Of a DNA stretch of 64,000 bases, positions 33,993 to 46,039 are shown in pieces. The notes beneath the pieces were generated by a model that did not search any database, was not told where the DNA came from, and was given only the letters and a program-made list of their open reading frames with translations. Numbering within the stretch: the stretch's first letter is position 1; every line of letters begins with the position of its first letter. A program made the translations under genes and the position numbers. This stretch comes from Lycorma delicatula (Eukaryota; Arthropoda; Insecta; Hemiptera; Fulgoridae), in assembly GCF_047948215.1 (NCBI RefSeq), contig NC_134457.1, forward strand, positions 83,913,398-83,977,397, in the 5' to 3' direction.

Positions 33993-34102
33993 ATATGGAG
34001 ATGGAGTTTTTTTAGCGTATGATAAATGCCATGCCTGTCCAGGATTAGAACCCGGAAACCCCGGATGAAAAGCCGAGACGCTATCACTCTGCCACGAAGA
34101 TT
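33993..34102 (-). mobile_element. tRNA-derived SINE, family A, copy 3 (degraded)
   Basis: Minus strand: a head with 'gtggcagagtgatagcgtctc' (A box region), and 'ggttctaatcctgg' in place of the B box (one change in GGTTCGAATCC). The 3' flank carries small 'agattcac' duplications. Confidence 0.8.
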
Positions 34103-34439
34103 CATAGAAAAGATTCACGAAGATTCACTTTCATTGAAAATATAATTCATAGTAAAATTTAGCTCTTTATTTATTAATTAATTGTGCTAGTATACAATTA
34201 ATTAATTCATTTATAATTATCTTCAAGTTCCTTTTAATTTTCTTACAATATAATCAATATTAAAATCATAAAGTTGATTCAAGGATACCAATTTCAACAC
34301 ATGCATGCGATCCTTAAGCAGTTATATTTTTCTATCAATTAGTATTATTGTTATGTTTTTTAGAAGAATATTTCTAGCGGAAATATTCATCAGCATCAGG
34401 TTTCAACTGATGCTTTGTAAATTGCCTTAATGATAGATC

Positions 34440-34960
34440 TTCTTTTTTTTGGATTCTCGTAGAAAATTTTGAAAAATGGCTAAAATTTGTATTGCGAGTA
34501 TCGGCACTGTCCATTCCATTTTCCAGCTCTACACATGTTTTCCAGCTCTGGACGGGTTCCAGAGACCTAAAATCCCAAAAGCATCTGAGTTCACAACTGT
34601 ACGAAACTTAAATGATAGGTTTTAATGGAAGATAACGCTCCTTTATCTTATAGTAATTTGTGATGAAACTTGGATTAATCATTTTCCTGAACTGGAATCC
34701 AAACGTTAGAGTATGAAATGGAAATATCCAAGTTGAAAATTCAAAACCTACGCGTCAGCCGGTAAATGAAATGTTTTGAGATTATAAAAACTCAGTTTAT
34801 TACAATAATTTTGTATCACAAGTACAATCAACAGCCAGTACAATTGTAACGTGCTAAAAAATAAAATGAAATCTACAATAAGCAGAAACCATTCTGGTTT
34901 TCCTCTCAAAAGACATAATTTTTCTCAATGATAACACCCAGTCCTATACCGCTTATCCAC
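34440..34960 (+). pseudogene. mariner-like transposase pseudogene M3, 5' part
   Basis: The plus strand reads VICDETWINHFPELESKR near 34655-34710, the first catalytic block of mariner (g-D-E-t-W, aspartate present). It is followed by SMKWKYPS and KFKTYASAGK, which match the usual s-m-e-W-k-h-p-x-s...K-f-k-x-x-p-S-a-G-K. At 34902-34950 DIIFLNDNTQSYTAY corresponds to the second catalytic block (H-D-N-a-r-p-H-t-a), aspartate kept. There are stops and frame changes throughout. The helix-turn-helix N-terminus is not recognisable. The reading stops where another sequence has been inserted. Confidence 0.85.
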
Positions 34961-34961
34961 T

Positions 34962-35325
34962 TTTGCCTTATCCACTTTTTTTTATCTTTTACTAGTCCTT
35001 AGGGTCGGACCTGTTTTTATTATGAACGAACCCAAAGGGATAATCAGGGGAAATACAATCCTCTTTATACGGATAATTGAGACTCCACGTAATGTTGTAC
35101 AGGGTTAGCATTCCGAATTCTCTCAGGCATACCCTTGTCGCAATCGAAGATGGGGGTTCTGAGGTGTCCTCATTTCAAAAATAATCACGCTCCTATGAGG
35201 GCCTCAATGGCCGCATCACATGTATGTTTAGAAGCAACCGTGACTGGTAAGGAATGAGTCAACTCGTACCCCAGTTATCCCTGCTTGCGATCCAGTCATT
35301 TCTGGAGGTCCGAGATTAGTTTACA
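34962..35325 (-). mobile_element. Sequence inserted into M3; probable poly-A retroelement fragment
   Basis: The two parts of the M3 transposase are separated by about 360 bases that do not code for transposase. Read on the minus strand the segment ends in an A run (34967-34976), so it is probably a retrotransposed tail (SINE or truncated LINE). It is GC-richer than its surroundings, with words such as 'ctaaggactagtaaaag' near the A run. It is not similar to SINE A or B. Exact borders and target-site duplication were not determined. Confidence 0.45.
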
Positions 35326-35570
35326 GATCAGTCTACCTTTCATCAACTGATCCCGTACATCCACCTAATAGTTACGATCTCGCACCATCAGAATTTGGAT
35401 TCTTTTGTTGAGATTTTACATTTGCACCATGTTCCGCAAACGGTGGTTGGTCAAGATATTGGTACAAGAATGGCTCAGACATCGAGATAAACAATTCTTT
35501 ACTACTAGAATAAGAAAGCTAAGCAAAAGGTGGGACAAGTGCCTAAATATAGCCGAGAATTATAAATAAT
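35326..35570 (+). pseudogene. mariner-like transposase pseudogene M3, 3' part
   Basis: HPPNSYDLAPSEFGFF at about 35359-35405 is the third catalytic block (y-S-P-D-L-A-P-S-D-y-h-l-F). The position normally aspartate after P-S reads glutamate. The C-terminus follows after frame changes: QEWLRHRDKQFFTTRIRKLS, then KRWDKCLNIAENYK and a stop at 35568. The C-terminal stretch of about 34 codons is open and well preserved. Confidence 0.85.
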
Positions 35571-35579
35571 AATTTTTTA

Positions 35580-37300
35580 CAGTCATTTGTCTCTTTAATT
35601 ATATTACTGAACGACCCTTGTATCTCTTGTATTCAATAAAGACACTATTATTACTTATTTATTCATTTGATTTTAAAGAGAGTTTAAATATATAATTTTT
35701 ATTGAATTTTGATAAGAATAAATTGTTTTAAAAACTGCAATAACAAAATTTAAGAGTATTTTTTTGCATATTATGTTTTTAGAATTAAATTTATTTAAAT
35801 TTTAACAAACGGGAGTCTTATAATATATATTATTTTAAATAAAATTAGTGATTATGATATTTACCTTTGTTTAGTCACTCCTATAGAGTGATTAAATTTA
35901 AGCCTGACCTATGTCAGGCTTACATTTAGAATTCTCATTTATTTTTGGGTTAATGCAGTTTTTTAAAGACACATTATTCATGAGATGAATTTAGAATTTT
36001 ACAAATTCTAAATTCAGTAATGATATTTTTCAGTTCATCCAGAGTGTGAAGGTTATAATACTTGTAATTAGGTCCTTTCATTATTCACCATAAAAATATA
36101 TAAGTGTAAGAACTAAAGAACTCGGTGGCTAGATGTAAATGAGTCTATACCCAAGAAATTGACGTAGTAAATTTTATGAAATGGGGTGCAATGTTGCTCC
36201 ATCTTGTGGAAAGAACGCTCCAATAATTTCTTATTTTTTTATTGACTCATGAAAAAATATCTTTTTTTTCAATAACGTTGTGATTACTCTGTTCTGGAAA
36301 AATTAAATGATTTCAGCTTACGTGATAAACACAACTGTTCTTTTTTCGACATGTAACGTTTCTTTCAAGATCTCATGAGAATTATTCACAGAGCATGCCA
36401 GACGCTGACATATAAATGAAAAGCGATTCATCTGAAAAAGATATTACATCGAGAATATCTTCTCCATCTATAAAACCCATTAACTACTGGATATATTATT
36501 CAACAAGTTTAAAAACAATTCCCTGCACTGCAGTTATTTTATACTACGTAGTTTTAAATGTTTAGCCAGTACTCTGTGAGTACTACCTTTGAAATTTCTT
36601 CTTATCGTGATAATTTTCTGATACAGCTTTTTTATGGTTTTGAGCTATGGAGTCAGAGATATCATCTAACTTTTTTCATCGATCTAGTATCGATGCATTG
36701 CAGTTTTTTGTGCAGGTGTATGTTTAAATATTTAGTCCTTGAGATATTTTTTTCTTGCCCCAATTTTTTTTTAGATTTTGGTCTTAAAGCTATGCAATCA
36801 TAAATATCATCCAACCTTTCCTTGAATGATAGTAGTTTTTGGACTTGGTACTTACTAAGTACTTTTCCCAGAATAATAAAAAAAAACAACAAAAACAATA
36901 AATCCATTATTTCCCGACATTTTTGTTACCTCCAACATTCTTTTTTATTTAGATCTTTCACCAATTATAAGATGCGAAGAATTCTTCAACAAATAGCAGT
37001 TAAACCTTTACAAGTCTGTAGATGTCAACCAACACTATTGATAGCTTTATTTTATATTTTCTTCTTTATAATAATATTACTGATTCAAATCAAAATCAGT
37101 AATATATTTAATTTTAAATAGGCTGATGCATTATAATAAAAAATAAATGTAGAATTATACCACGCAGTGGTTTAGGTTAAGTCAAATTTATAATTTTTTT
37201 ATCATGACAATAGCTCAAATATATATAGATTAGTAATGTAATTGTTCACTATTCGAAACATTTTTCATTCAATGTGGATTATTTTCATGGAAAAGTAGTA
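35580..37300. other. No gene recognised; two small perfect hairpins
   Basis: AT-rich. Hairpin 1: arms 'taagcctgac' 35899-35908 and 'gtcaggctta' 35913-35922. Hairpin 2: arms 'gaatttagaattt' 35987-35999 and 'aaattctaaattc' 36003-36015. The opposing open frames at 36558-37121 show no motif. Confidence 0.5.
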
Positions 37301-37304
37301 GGAA

Positions 37305-37318
37305 GTTAATTTTGTTTA
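37305..37318. repeat. Target-site duplication, left
   Basis: 'gttaattttgttta' is repeated at 37610-37623 on the other side of the SINE. Confidence 0.85.
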
Positions 37319-37612
37319 TCTTTTTTTTTCCTTTTCCTGTTTAGCCTCCGGGAATAACTGTTCTGGTATTACTTCAGAGACTGAATGAGGATGATATGTA
37401 TGAGTGTAAACAGTCTCAGTTCGATCATTCCTGAGATGTGTGGTTTATTCAAACCCAATCACCAAAGAACACCGGTATGCACAATCTAGTGTTCAAATCT
37501 GTATAAAAGTAACTGCCTTTATTAGGAACACTGGAACTAACACTGGAACTCTCGACTTCCGAATCAGCTGATTTGGGAATACGCGTTCACCACTAGACCA
37601 ACCCGGTGGGTT
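37319..37612 (-). mobile_element. tRNA-derived SINE, family B1, full length with target-site duplication
   Basis: Minus strand: head 'aacccaccgggttggtctag' from 37612, A box TGGTCTAGTGG, and the tRNA-like region through 'gagagttcca'. It continues with the body ('accggtgttctttggtgat', 'aaccacacatctcagg', 'tacatatcatcc'), the tail 'cccggaggctaaacaggaaa' and an A-rich end. The 14-base duplication at both sides supports retrotransposition and fixes the borders, making this the reference copy of B1 in the window. Confidence 0.9.
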
Positions 37613-38239
37613 AATTTTGTTTACCTATTTTCTTGTAAAATCACTTAAAAGTCTGTTTATATTACTTAATAGGTATTTTTAAGTCTTAATGTAAATTTTC
37701 TTATTTTATATATTACAAACCATACGTTACTAAATAAAGAAGCTTGCAAGCAAGCAATTTTTGTATGGGAACTGTAAATTAGGAATATGATAACCAGAGT
37801 AAATTCAGATGGTAATTGTAGATTGTGAATTTTTTCGGTAAAGAAAGATATCGTCTTATAAGACGTCGAAGACATATTTTGTTGCGAGAAAATGTTTAAT
37901 CTTTTAATTTAATGTACCGCGACATATGCTGTTTTCCAGGGTCATAGTTATTATCCGTAGATACTATTATTTAATTGTGAAATTGGTTCATTGGTTTTTT
38001 TTTTAATATAAACTTTTTAATGGAAAATTTCGAGCGTCACCTAGCAATGAACGTTATCTATAGTCGTATATGTTCTACCGAGGTCGTATTCAGGTGCAAT
38101 CATTCCCACAAATCCTGTACTCATGAACTAACCAGAATAGCACGACAGTCATGTTCTCACGAACCCCACATAATTTATATGTCAACATATAAACTTGCCT
38201 ATCTTCTCTAAACTGTATTTGTTGTGTTTCCGAAGTTGA
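37613..38239. other. No gene recognised
   Basis: Opposing frames at 38020-38272 share the same bases and lack motifs. Their compositions do not single out either as coding. Confidence 0.4.
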
Positions 38240-38405
38240 TTTAAAAAAAAAAAAAGTAAAAGAAAGTAACATAAAAAATAAAATGTATAAAAATAAAATA
38301 AAATATAATAAATAAAATAAAAAAAAGTAATAATAATTTTCATAATAAATAATAATAAAAAATAATAAATAATGTTAATAAATAAAATATAATATAAAAT
38401 AAAGA
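38240..38405. repeat. A-rich low-complexity tract
   Basis: Long runs of 'aataaaata' type sequence over about 160 bases. Confidence 0.9.
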
Positions 38406-38726
38406 TAAAAAGTACCAGAACGTTTGAGACCTTTGACCTTTGTTAAAACAAGACCTTTGTTGACATTCTCTAAAAAAATAATCGGTTAAGACGATGTATA
38501 AATTTTGAAATAGGATGAGTATCCTATATTTCCTACCATTTTTTTTTTTTTTCATTATTTGCTATTGAAATCTCTAGGAATTATTATGTTGTACCTAATT
38601 CTTACTTAAAATCCTTTCTTGGAAAGAAATTCAATTTAGTTATTTGCTTTATAGGTAAGCTTTTAAAATTAGTTGACATAGATTTCATGTTAAAATCTTT
38701 GCACAAACTAATTTTTCTCCATTTTT

Positions 38727-38945
38727 ACTTCCTTGTACGAATAAAGGAAGTATTGTGATCGCGAAAAATTTCGGTTTTCAGATTTCAACAAAAATATCCA
38801 TTTTGACTAGTTTCGGCGAGACGTCTGTACGTACGTATGTATCTCGCATAACTCAAAAACGATTAGCAGTAGTATGTTGAAATTCTGGTTTTAGGACTGT
38901 TGTAACATCTAGTTGTGCACCTCCTATTTTGATTGCAATATTCTC
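38727..38945 (+). repeat. Repeat family C, partial copy
   Basis: It starts with the intact terminus 'acttccttgtac', followed by 'aaaggaagtattgtgatcg', 'cgaaaaatttcggttttc', 'gtttcggcgagacgtctg', 'cgattagcagtagtatg' and 'gtgcacctcc'. It breaks off at about 38945. Confidence 0.85.
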
Positions 38946-41770
38946 TCGCTACTTTCTTTATATATTTTTTTTTAATATGGGCGCTAAAGTCATCAATTAA
39001 AATTTTATGATATTTGGTATATTATGAATTCCCATCTCTAAATATTTCCAAAAATCGTTTCCTTTTTTTCATTTCTTTTGTTGACTTCATTTAGTTGCAT
39101 TTGGATGTACATGGAGTAATGTGTAATTTTTATTTTCACATCTTTAGAAATGAAGCTGAAGTTTTGAAATGAAATGAAGTTAGTTTTGTCTTTTTGAAGT
39201 TGTATAAAAATTTGGAATGGTGTCTAAAATTTTATTGTTTATTTTGAAACAAAAAAAAAAAAAGGCTGCCCAATATGACGTGATTTTCTTATTACATTTT
39301 TTTTTCGTTTAAAAATCCTATAATTCACTAAATCACAAATGTTTTTTCTGTATATCTAATTTCTTGAATTGTCAAAAAAAAAATATTTTGTTCCCTCAAT
39401 TACTTTGATCAATTCTTTAAATTTAACTACTTTTAAAAGTGAATTTATGTTTGAAGTTCCTAACAGATGATTATTTTTTGGTTTTAATTTGGATTTCGGG
39501 TTTCAAAACCTCCGATTCTTCGCTTTAGGTCCCCAAAATCCTTATAATCAATTGCATTGCTGTTTCCCATGTTGATGGATTTTCTTTTCAGATCACCACC
39601 CGGAATAATCTCCATTACGTGTAAGTTATTTAAAAGTTTAGTTTGAAGAAATAAATTTCTCTATTACAAAGTTAAAACTAGGACGTAAGTCCAAGAATTC
39701 TCTCCTTTAGTGCATTATAATTTCTTCTACTTATTCATAGCTACCACATGAAGGATTGCGCCTCTACTTTAGTTCTGATCGAGATATTCCGGAGAGATCC
39801 TGCTTTATATTATTCTTTGAAAATAATAATAATTGAGGTTTCGGTTTTTTAGTGTACGGTTACACTTTTAGTATTCAGGGGAGTTGAGCACCTTGTTCTT
39901 GTTATATTATTTTAATTTTCTTTTTCTAATTATGTAGGTTGTTGACCACTGTCAGCGCCCAAGAGATTAAGTACCCCGTATACTTAAACGTACGGGTTCT
40001 GTCCCTGTTAACGTTTGCTATAATTTTACAGGAATTTAATGCATCTAATTTTTTCGTAAAACTATTTTATACTTTGATATTTTTAATTTCACTAATAATC
40101 TGTTGTGTTAACACTGACTATTTGACACGTCTTTTCTCTTTTCAGTTCGATTATTCAGATAAGTAAATTTTGTTGTTAATTAAAAGTTTAAACAGTGCAA
40201 AATAATATTGTTGTGTATTACTGAAATATTTTTGCTGTCTTTTGTACAAAATTTCTCTTACTTTTCTCTCATGAATATTCTGTCCAATTTTGTAAATAAT
40301 GTGGATCGCTTTAGGGGAATTGGAACAGCCATATAAAAAAAAATTAAATTGAAAATGAATGAATAATGGACTTTTATTCAGGCACAGAAGAGGCTTTATA
40401 GCCTGTTCAATTTAACCTATCCAGTAAAAAAAAATAAAAAAAATAATAGTAATAAAGAATGATATAATAAATTGCGTTCTTTTAAATTATTATAATAAAT
40501 AAATTGATAAACTTATGTATAAAACAAATATTTTCAAAATTAAGAAGTGCGTTTTTATATTAATACACAGCATTTAATTAATAGTTCGTGCAGAAATTAC
40601 AGTTACAGCAAACATAACTTTATATATTTAAAAAAACTCTTACACGTTTCATATTAATATTAAGTAAATCCAAATTATTTCGAATAAATTGGAAAAAAAA
40701 TTAAAACTTAAAACGTAAAATAATTTACTATTGAAAACCGGTGGTGTAATAAAAGAAGAAATAATTGTTGTTTTTTGCTCTCGATTAAACCTAGAAGCTA
40801 TAAAACCGGGAAAATCTCTACGACTAGACTTCCGGTACTTCTATTGTAATTATTATTTCAATTTAAACATACATAACTGAATAAATATATCGTATAGACG
40901 GATTAATATCTGTACCCAAGTCATATCATATCCTTTCAACATGAGAATTTATCAGTAACGAACTTTCTCCCAAACTGACCGGTGTAAAGTAGTTCAACTT
41001 TCTGTATTTGAATGTATGGATCTTTTGACGAAAGGTCGACAAAAATATAATAAGCAAAATAAAAAAATAAATAATAATAAATAAAGATAGTAGAATATAA
41101 TTGCTCCAAGTAACTTCCGGATCAGGATCACACATGAAATACTTTCTGACGCCCCCAAAATTACTGGGTTCTTGGCCCAGACCTTCATGACCTGATCCAT
41201 TAATTCCTTATACTTCCAGTGGAATGAATGACCACGTCGATGATGAGAATCGTTTTCACCTGTTTTTTCTGGAAGTTTATATCGACCTGTAATGTCCCAC
41301 CGGTTAATTCGTCAAGGTAGTTCGATCATAGAAGACCATCTTTTACGACGGAACTCGTAGTATAACTATATAAGGGGACGGAGACATCAAGGAGACCCTG
41401 GCTCAGTAGAATTCTCTGGTGAAGAATCCTTCACATATTGTTACGGAGGGAGATATATTCTTTCGGAGCTATAACCTGACAATTATATATTACGTGTCGA
41501 TAGAATCAGTTGTCATATTACAAAGACAGCACCATTTAATGTTCTGATACTTCCTAATGTACTGTATACTTCCTAAAAATGCGAGTATACAGTGGAACCT
41601 GGTTCTGAATTGGAAAAACTAGGTCCTCAGTCTTTACAAACAACTTCCCATATCTTTGCTATGTTAAAAGCATCAGTGTTAGTGTCGTCCACGTTGGCAG
41701 AAATGTGTCTAACATGAATATACAAAATTAACTGTCAATATTTATTTATTTCTGTTAATTGCATCCTTAA
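38946..41770. other. No gene recognised in about 2.8 kb
   Basis: The frame at 39939-40166 is T-rich and motif-free. The region 41100-41700 has more even composition, with several short open stretches on both strands; I could not identify a protein family there. It may hold an old element. Confidence 0.35.
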
Positions 41771-41779
41771 TCATTGCCA

Positions 41780-42370
41780 TTTATTTTTTTAATTCCTTTT
41801 TAAATTTTTCATTCTTTTCTTATCATGGTACTTTGTTGCTTCACTTGTCCAATAACGCCTTTTGTGCAAAAATTCATCTGAAATTACTTTTAATTATGTT
41901 GTATTTATTTTTATTGCATTCTCTGTTATTGTCGTCTAATTTTGAACTTATACGTTGAGTACGTTATCTGTTATCAGAATTATATTATTGTTATTTATGT
42001 CGGCTTATGGCAACTCACGTAGGGTTTTATTTCATTTTAAAATACTTCTTCTTCTATTATATACTCAATTCTGTAAGTGGTTTTATCACTTGGTAATTTC
42101 AATGGCGTACGGTGATTTTGATATTTAAATCATTTAATTGTTATAAACATTTTATTTTTCTTATAAAACTCAAAAAATCTTTCTCCCTTTTTGTTCAGTA
42201 TTTTCTGTTCATACATTCCTTCGACTTGTTGAGCTTCCTTTGTCTACCAGAGAATGAAATGTTGTAGGATAGTGCTGTAGAATAATATTGGCGGATTGGG
42301 AATCCATTGTTATTATTCTACACCAACCTTTATATTCATTTTATTAAATCTTCTTTATTTGTTCACATGT
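41780..42370 (-). pseudogene. LINE ORF2 endonuclease-domain remnant
   Basis: On the minus strand short stretches fit the endonuclease of insect LINEs in order. KMNIKVGVE near 42340-42310 fits the 'GDfNAkvG' block. NKKGERFFEFYKKNKMFITI near 42190-42130 fits 'N-x-x-G-x-x-l-x-x-F-c-x-x-n-x-l-x-i-x'. SDKTTYRIEYIIEEEVF near 42090-42030 fits 's-p-D-g-x-x-r-N-x-I-D-y-I-l'. The latter keeps only part of the catalytic residues. Stops and frame changes occur between blocks. The clade is unknown; it may derive from the same LINE group as the 21 kb and 52.7 kb fragments. The motif matches are from memory and weak individually; their order is the main support. Confidence 0.4.
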
Positions 42371-44215
42371 ATTTCATCTGTATCACTGATTAGTTAACAT
42401 GTGCACTTAAACATAGCAAATCCTGTAGATTCAATCTTATCATAATAGCAGTTATCTTATAATTATAGTAATTATATTTTGCATGTATTATGTTATTTCT
42501 TTGTTTAGAATGATGAATACACTGTTTTTATAGCTATTTAAATTTTCTAACTTGCAAAGTGATATTACGTTTCGTATGACAATTTATATAACCTTTACTT
42601 CTTTTTAGTGAATGCTTTTCTAGCAGATGATTTCCACAATCTCTCGTGTTACTTTCCCCGAAGATCCTAGTGGAAAACGATTTTAACATCAGGACATTTA
42701 ACATTATAAGATTGTTCCAACATGTTATTATTTGGAAAATCATTCAATAGTGATGTTTCGTAACCTTTCACTAATAGATCAGCAGTCCCTAACATGGTTA
42801 ACATTATTATAATCCTAATACTCAACTAATTTTTCTGCGAAAATTTATTATATTAGTGAGAAAACGTATGGTAAAAAATAATATATGTTCTTAAATTCCA
42901 CATTCTTATATTATGCTCACTAGTAGTTTCTTCACGTTGTTTATGTAGCATTCCTTTTTATTTTTTGTGAAGATAAATTTTTATAAGGTTCTTGTCTTTG
43001 TAGTTCTTTCTAATGTTTTTTTCTGACGAGCAGCATTTTATCTACAGATTGACCCACATTTTAGATAAAAAATAATTTACGTAAAATAAAAAAATACATC
43101 TAAAAAAAAGTAAATCTCTTTCAGTTTAAAGAAACGTTCATTAAAAATTGTGAAAAATAATTTTTTTTTTTTTTTTTTTATAGTTCTTGTGCCGATTTAA
43201 AAAAATTAACATATTTTTTCTTTTTTTTTAATTTGGTATTGTTTTGTTTAAGAAAGAGGTTGTTTGATTTATGTAACATATTCTGCGTAGTCTTTTTATG
43301 ACATTTTCATATAATTCTATGAAAAATTCATATAATTTTTATTAAAACAAGTGTTCAGTATTGATATACATTATTACTATATTTATATAAAATAATAATG
43401 ATAATAATAAGAGTCTAATAAACTTACCATTTATGTAAAGTAATTCATCTGTAAATAATCATTAGAGCTGATTTTCACTTCTACATGATTTTGTGTTTCT
43501 ACATACAGTTTAAACTAAGAAATTCCCTTATACTATTTTAAATTGCTGCATGGAATGCACAAGAAATAAACATAAGAAAATACGAGAAATGTACGCGTGC
43601 TTGCGCTAACGTACACATTTACAAAAATTTATAACAGAATACTATTTCGGTCTTAAAATCTGTAGATTATTATTTGAATGCTAAAATAAACTTCAACAGT
43701 TTAAATTAACACAAATTAAACTGGATTATTATAATTTAAATTTAAATATTTGTACGTGTAAATTGTACTTACAAAAAATAGTAAATACCACATTCATTTA
43801 TTTTTTTACGGAGGTGTAAATCCTAAGAACCATGTAAAAATTTATAAAATTTAATCAATATTGCGAGATAAAAATGTGATTAAAATTTACTGATCAAATA
43901 ATTTTCACATTTTTAAAATTAAGACATTAGAAATTTGTTTATTTATTTCACGTTTTTATAATCTTATTCAGGTGGAACATTTTCTTTAATGATTATTCTA
44001 AGTAATTAAAAAATTATTGAAATTTTAACTTTCGTTAAAACGCTTTTTTTTGTTTAAACACAAAATATCTGCGTGCTGTGTACTATATCATCTAAAAAGT
44101 GTACTATATTGGATAAACTTCCCTATCTTAAACAGAGATAGGAATTTCTGAATCTTTAAGGAATTTTGAAATGGGATCAATAGAAAAGCTACATCTATAA
44201 AACTTTTATATATAT
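42371..44215. other. AT-rich DNA, no gene recognised; poly-T at 43157-43180
   Basis: The 69-codon minus frame at 42534-42743 has no motif. The poly-T run near 43160 could be the tail of a reverse-oriented insertion, but no body was recognised. Confidence 0.45.
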
Positions 44216-44216
44216 A

Positions 44217-44890
44217 TATACTTGCATCCTCGTCGCGACTTCACCAGCCCTTCATAGTTACTTGCGTTTCCCGTTGGCGGTCAATTTTTTTTTAATCAAG
44301 TAACCGGAGGCAGGTGCAGCCAGTCGCGTTGCACATAAAATAACAGCGGCTGTGTTGATTGAGCCGCCGCACTGACAACCGTCGCACCCCTTAAAAATCA
44401 AAATTCAAAAAATCCCAAAAATAGTTTTTAGGTATTTATCTGAGGAGCGTTTAAAAGCCCAAATCTAGTACAAACCCAATATCTAGTTTAGTGTAGTCGG
44501 AAATGGGGAAAATTTGCTATCATTGTTCAGAAAGTTTTACCGTTCTTCACCTTTCAAGGTCCTTTCAAGAACCGACCTTTCAAGGTCGGTTCTTTGACCT
44601 TTCAAGGTCAAATTTCGAAAAATCTAGAAATTTTTTTTAGATATTCAAATGAAGATTAAGCACATCAAAATCAATTTGATATCTTCATTCGTTACCGATA
44701 AATTAAAAAAAAAAATAAATACATTTCATTGTTTCTCTATTTTAATCCTTTAAAATCGAAACTAACAAAAAAATCATTTTTTATTGTGCACTATCTAAAA
44801 GAAGAACGTGTATACAAATAATAATGAATTAATCTTCAATAGTTTCTGCAGAGCATTGATTATGAATCACTCATGACATTTAGTTATATA
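44217..44890 (+). repeat. Repeat family H, copy 1
   Basis: Matches 47500-47955 in order: 'aaaaatagtttttaggtatttatctga', 'caatatctagtttagt', 'tcattgttcag', 'cctttcaaggtc', 'gatatct-cattc' and the end 'gattatgaatcactca'. The first 170 bases are GC-rich ('gagccgccgcactgacaacc'). Microsatellite TA precedes it at 44205-44220. No protein motif; probably non-autonomous. Confidence 0.7.
44567..44594. repeat. Perfect 13-bp hairpin inside family H copy 1
   Basis: Arms 'aagaaccgacctt' and 'aaggtcggttctt' around the dinucleotide 'tc'. The word 'ctttcaag' occurs four times between 44551 and 44609, but only once in the other family copy (47670-47680). Confidence 0.9.
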
Positions 44891-45069
44891 CTTATATACG
44901 TACTTAAACTGAAATTTAGTTTATGAAAATTGAAATTGTGGTAGGAGGTTCAGTTAACGACGATACACGATGGATGACTGAAATGTAATGCACAATCTTT
45001 TATACCTCGCAAACGAAAAGAGATAGATATTCAAATGAAACAAATATGGGGAAAAAGTAAAATTTTATT

Positions 45070-45850
45070 TTTCCATGTTGTTCCCATTTACACCTACATA
45101 TTTTTTTCATAGGCAAAACAGTTTATTTTGTCAATGAAGAATGTTGGTCGTCTTTCCTTGCTCCATTTCCTTACTGCATCCTTCAGTACATCATTCGTGA
45201 TGAATTGAATACCCTTAACATCCTTATTTAATTGCGCAAATAAGTGAAAATCGTAGGGCACTTATCCAGGTGAGAACAGAAGATGTAGAATAGGTTCAGT
45301 TTTCAACTGAACCTCGGTGGTTATACGTGACATGGTCCAGCATTATCGTTTATTAAAATTTTTGGCTCGTGGATTGTTGATTATAACACACAGAAGTTTT
45401 AACGTGTCTGTGTATGAAAATAATTTATAATCAACGGGGCTTCCAGGTAATCGGTCACGTAAGTGTTTGGAATCCCCCAACACTGTCAAAAGAATATTTT
45501 TTTTTTTTACCGTGAAATGTTTTGAATTTTTTTGATTGGAGTAAACAATAGTACCATAATCCACGCTTTGCTGATTTCTTCTAGATTGTATGAATGTGAA
45601 TAGCGTCCATTTTTTCCGTTCCTTGTTTTATGATCGTCGACACATAACAGGCGTACGCGATTATATAACAGTGGCTACTGACAGAAAATGAAAGGATGTG
45701 GTTCACCGAATTTTTTATTGTTAATAATAGGTAAATGAAACTACCAGATGGCAGAACCTGTCGCTTTTTGCAACATTTTGTTCTACCATGTTCCAGTGTA
45801 CATTATATTTCACCCGCCTCTTCGCAGGTACCCACTGAGAAGATTAAAAC
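45070..45850 (-). pseudogene. mariner-like transposase pseudogene M4
   Basis: On the minus strand ILINDNAGPCHV near 45375-45340 matches the second catalytic block (i-L-l-H-D-N-A-r-P-H-v), aspartate present. Downstream VPYDFHLFAQLNKDVKGIQF near 45270-45215 matches P-S/c-D-f-H-L-F-x-x-L-k-x-x-x-k-G-x-x-F, with the third aspartate present. DVLKDAVRKWSKERRPTFF and CFAYEKNM near 45190-45100 match the C-terminal helices. Upstream, an open frame 45343-45564 is in another register and is probably a shadow for most of its length. The N-terminal domain and first catalytic block are not recognisable. Stops and frame changes make it defective. Confidence 0.75.
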
Positions 45851-46039
45851 AAATTTAATTCGTTATTACATGGTTTGTTTTCCTCATTATGTGATTATTT
45901 TATAGCTGAAAGATAATATAGTCTAAGCGGATGATATTATTATATCAGATCCATACATCTTTCTCGATGAATTTGGGTCTAATAATTCGCTTCGTAATAA
46001 AGTTAAAAAATCAAGGGTTATCATATTTTATTCATCAGA

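Noticed and set aside
36558..37121. Overlapping open frames on both strands
   Set aside because: Opposite-strand frames over the same bases, T-rich and A-rich respectively, no motif, no neighbouring signal.
38240..38405. Possible matrix-attachment or replication origin because of extreme A/T content
   Set aside because: Low complexity alone is not evidence, and no consensus element was found.
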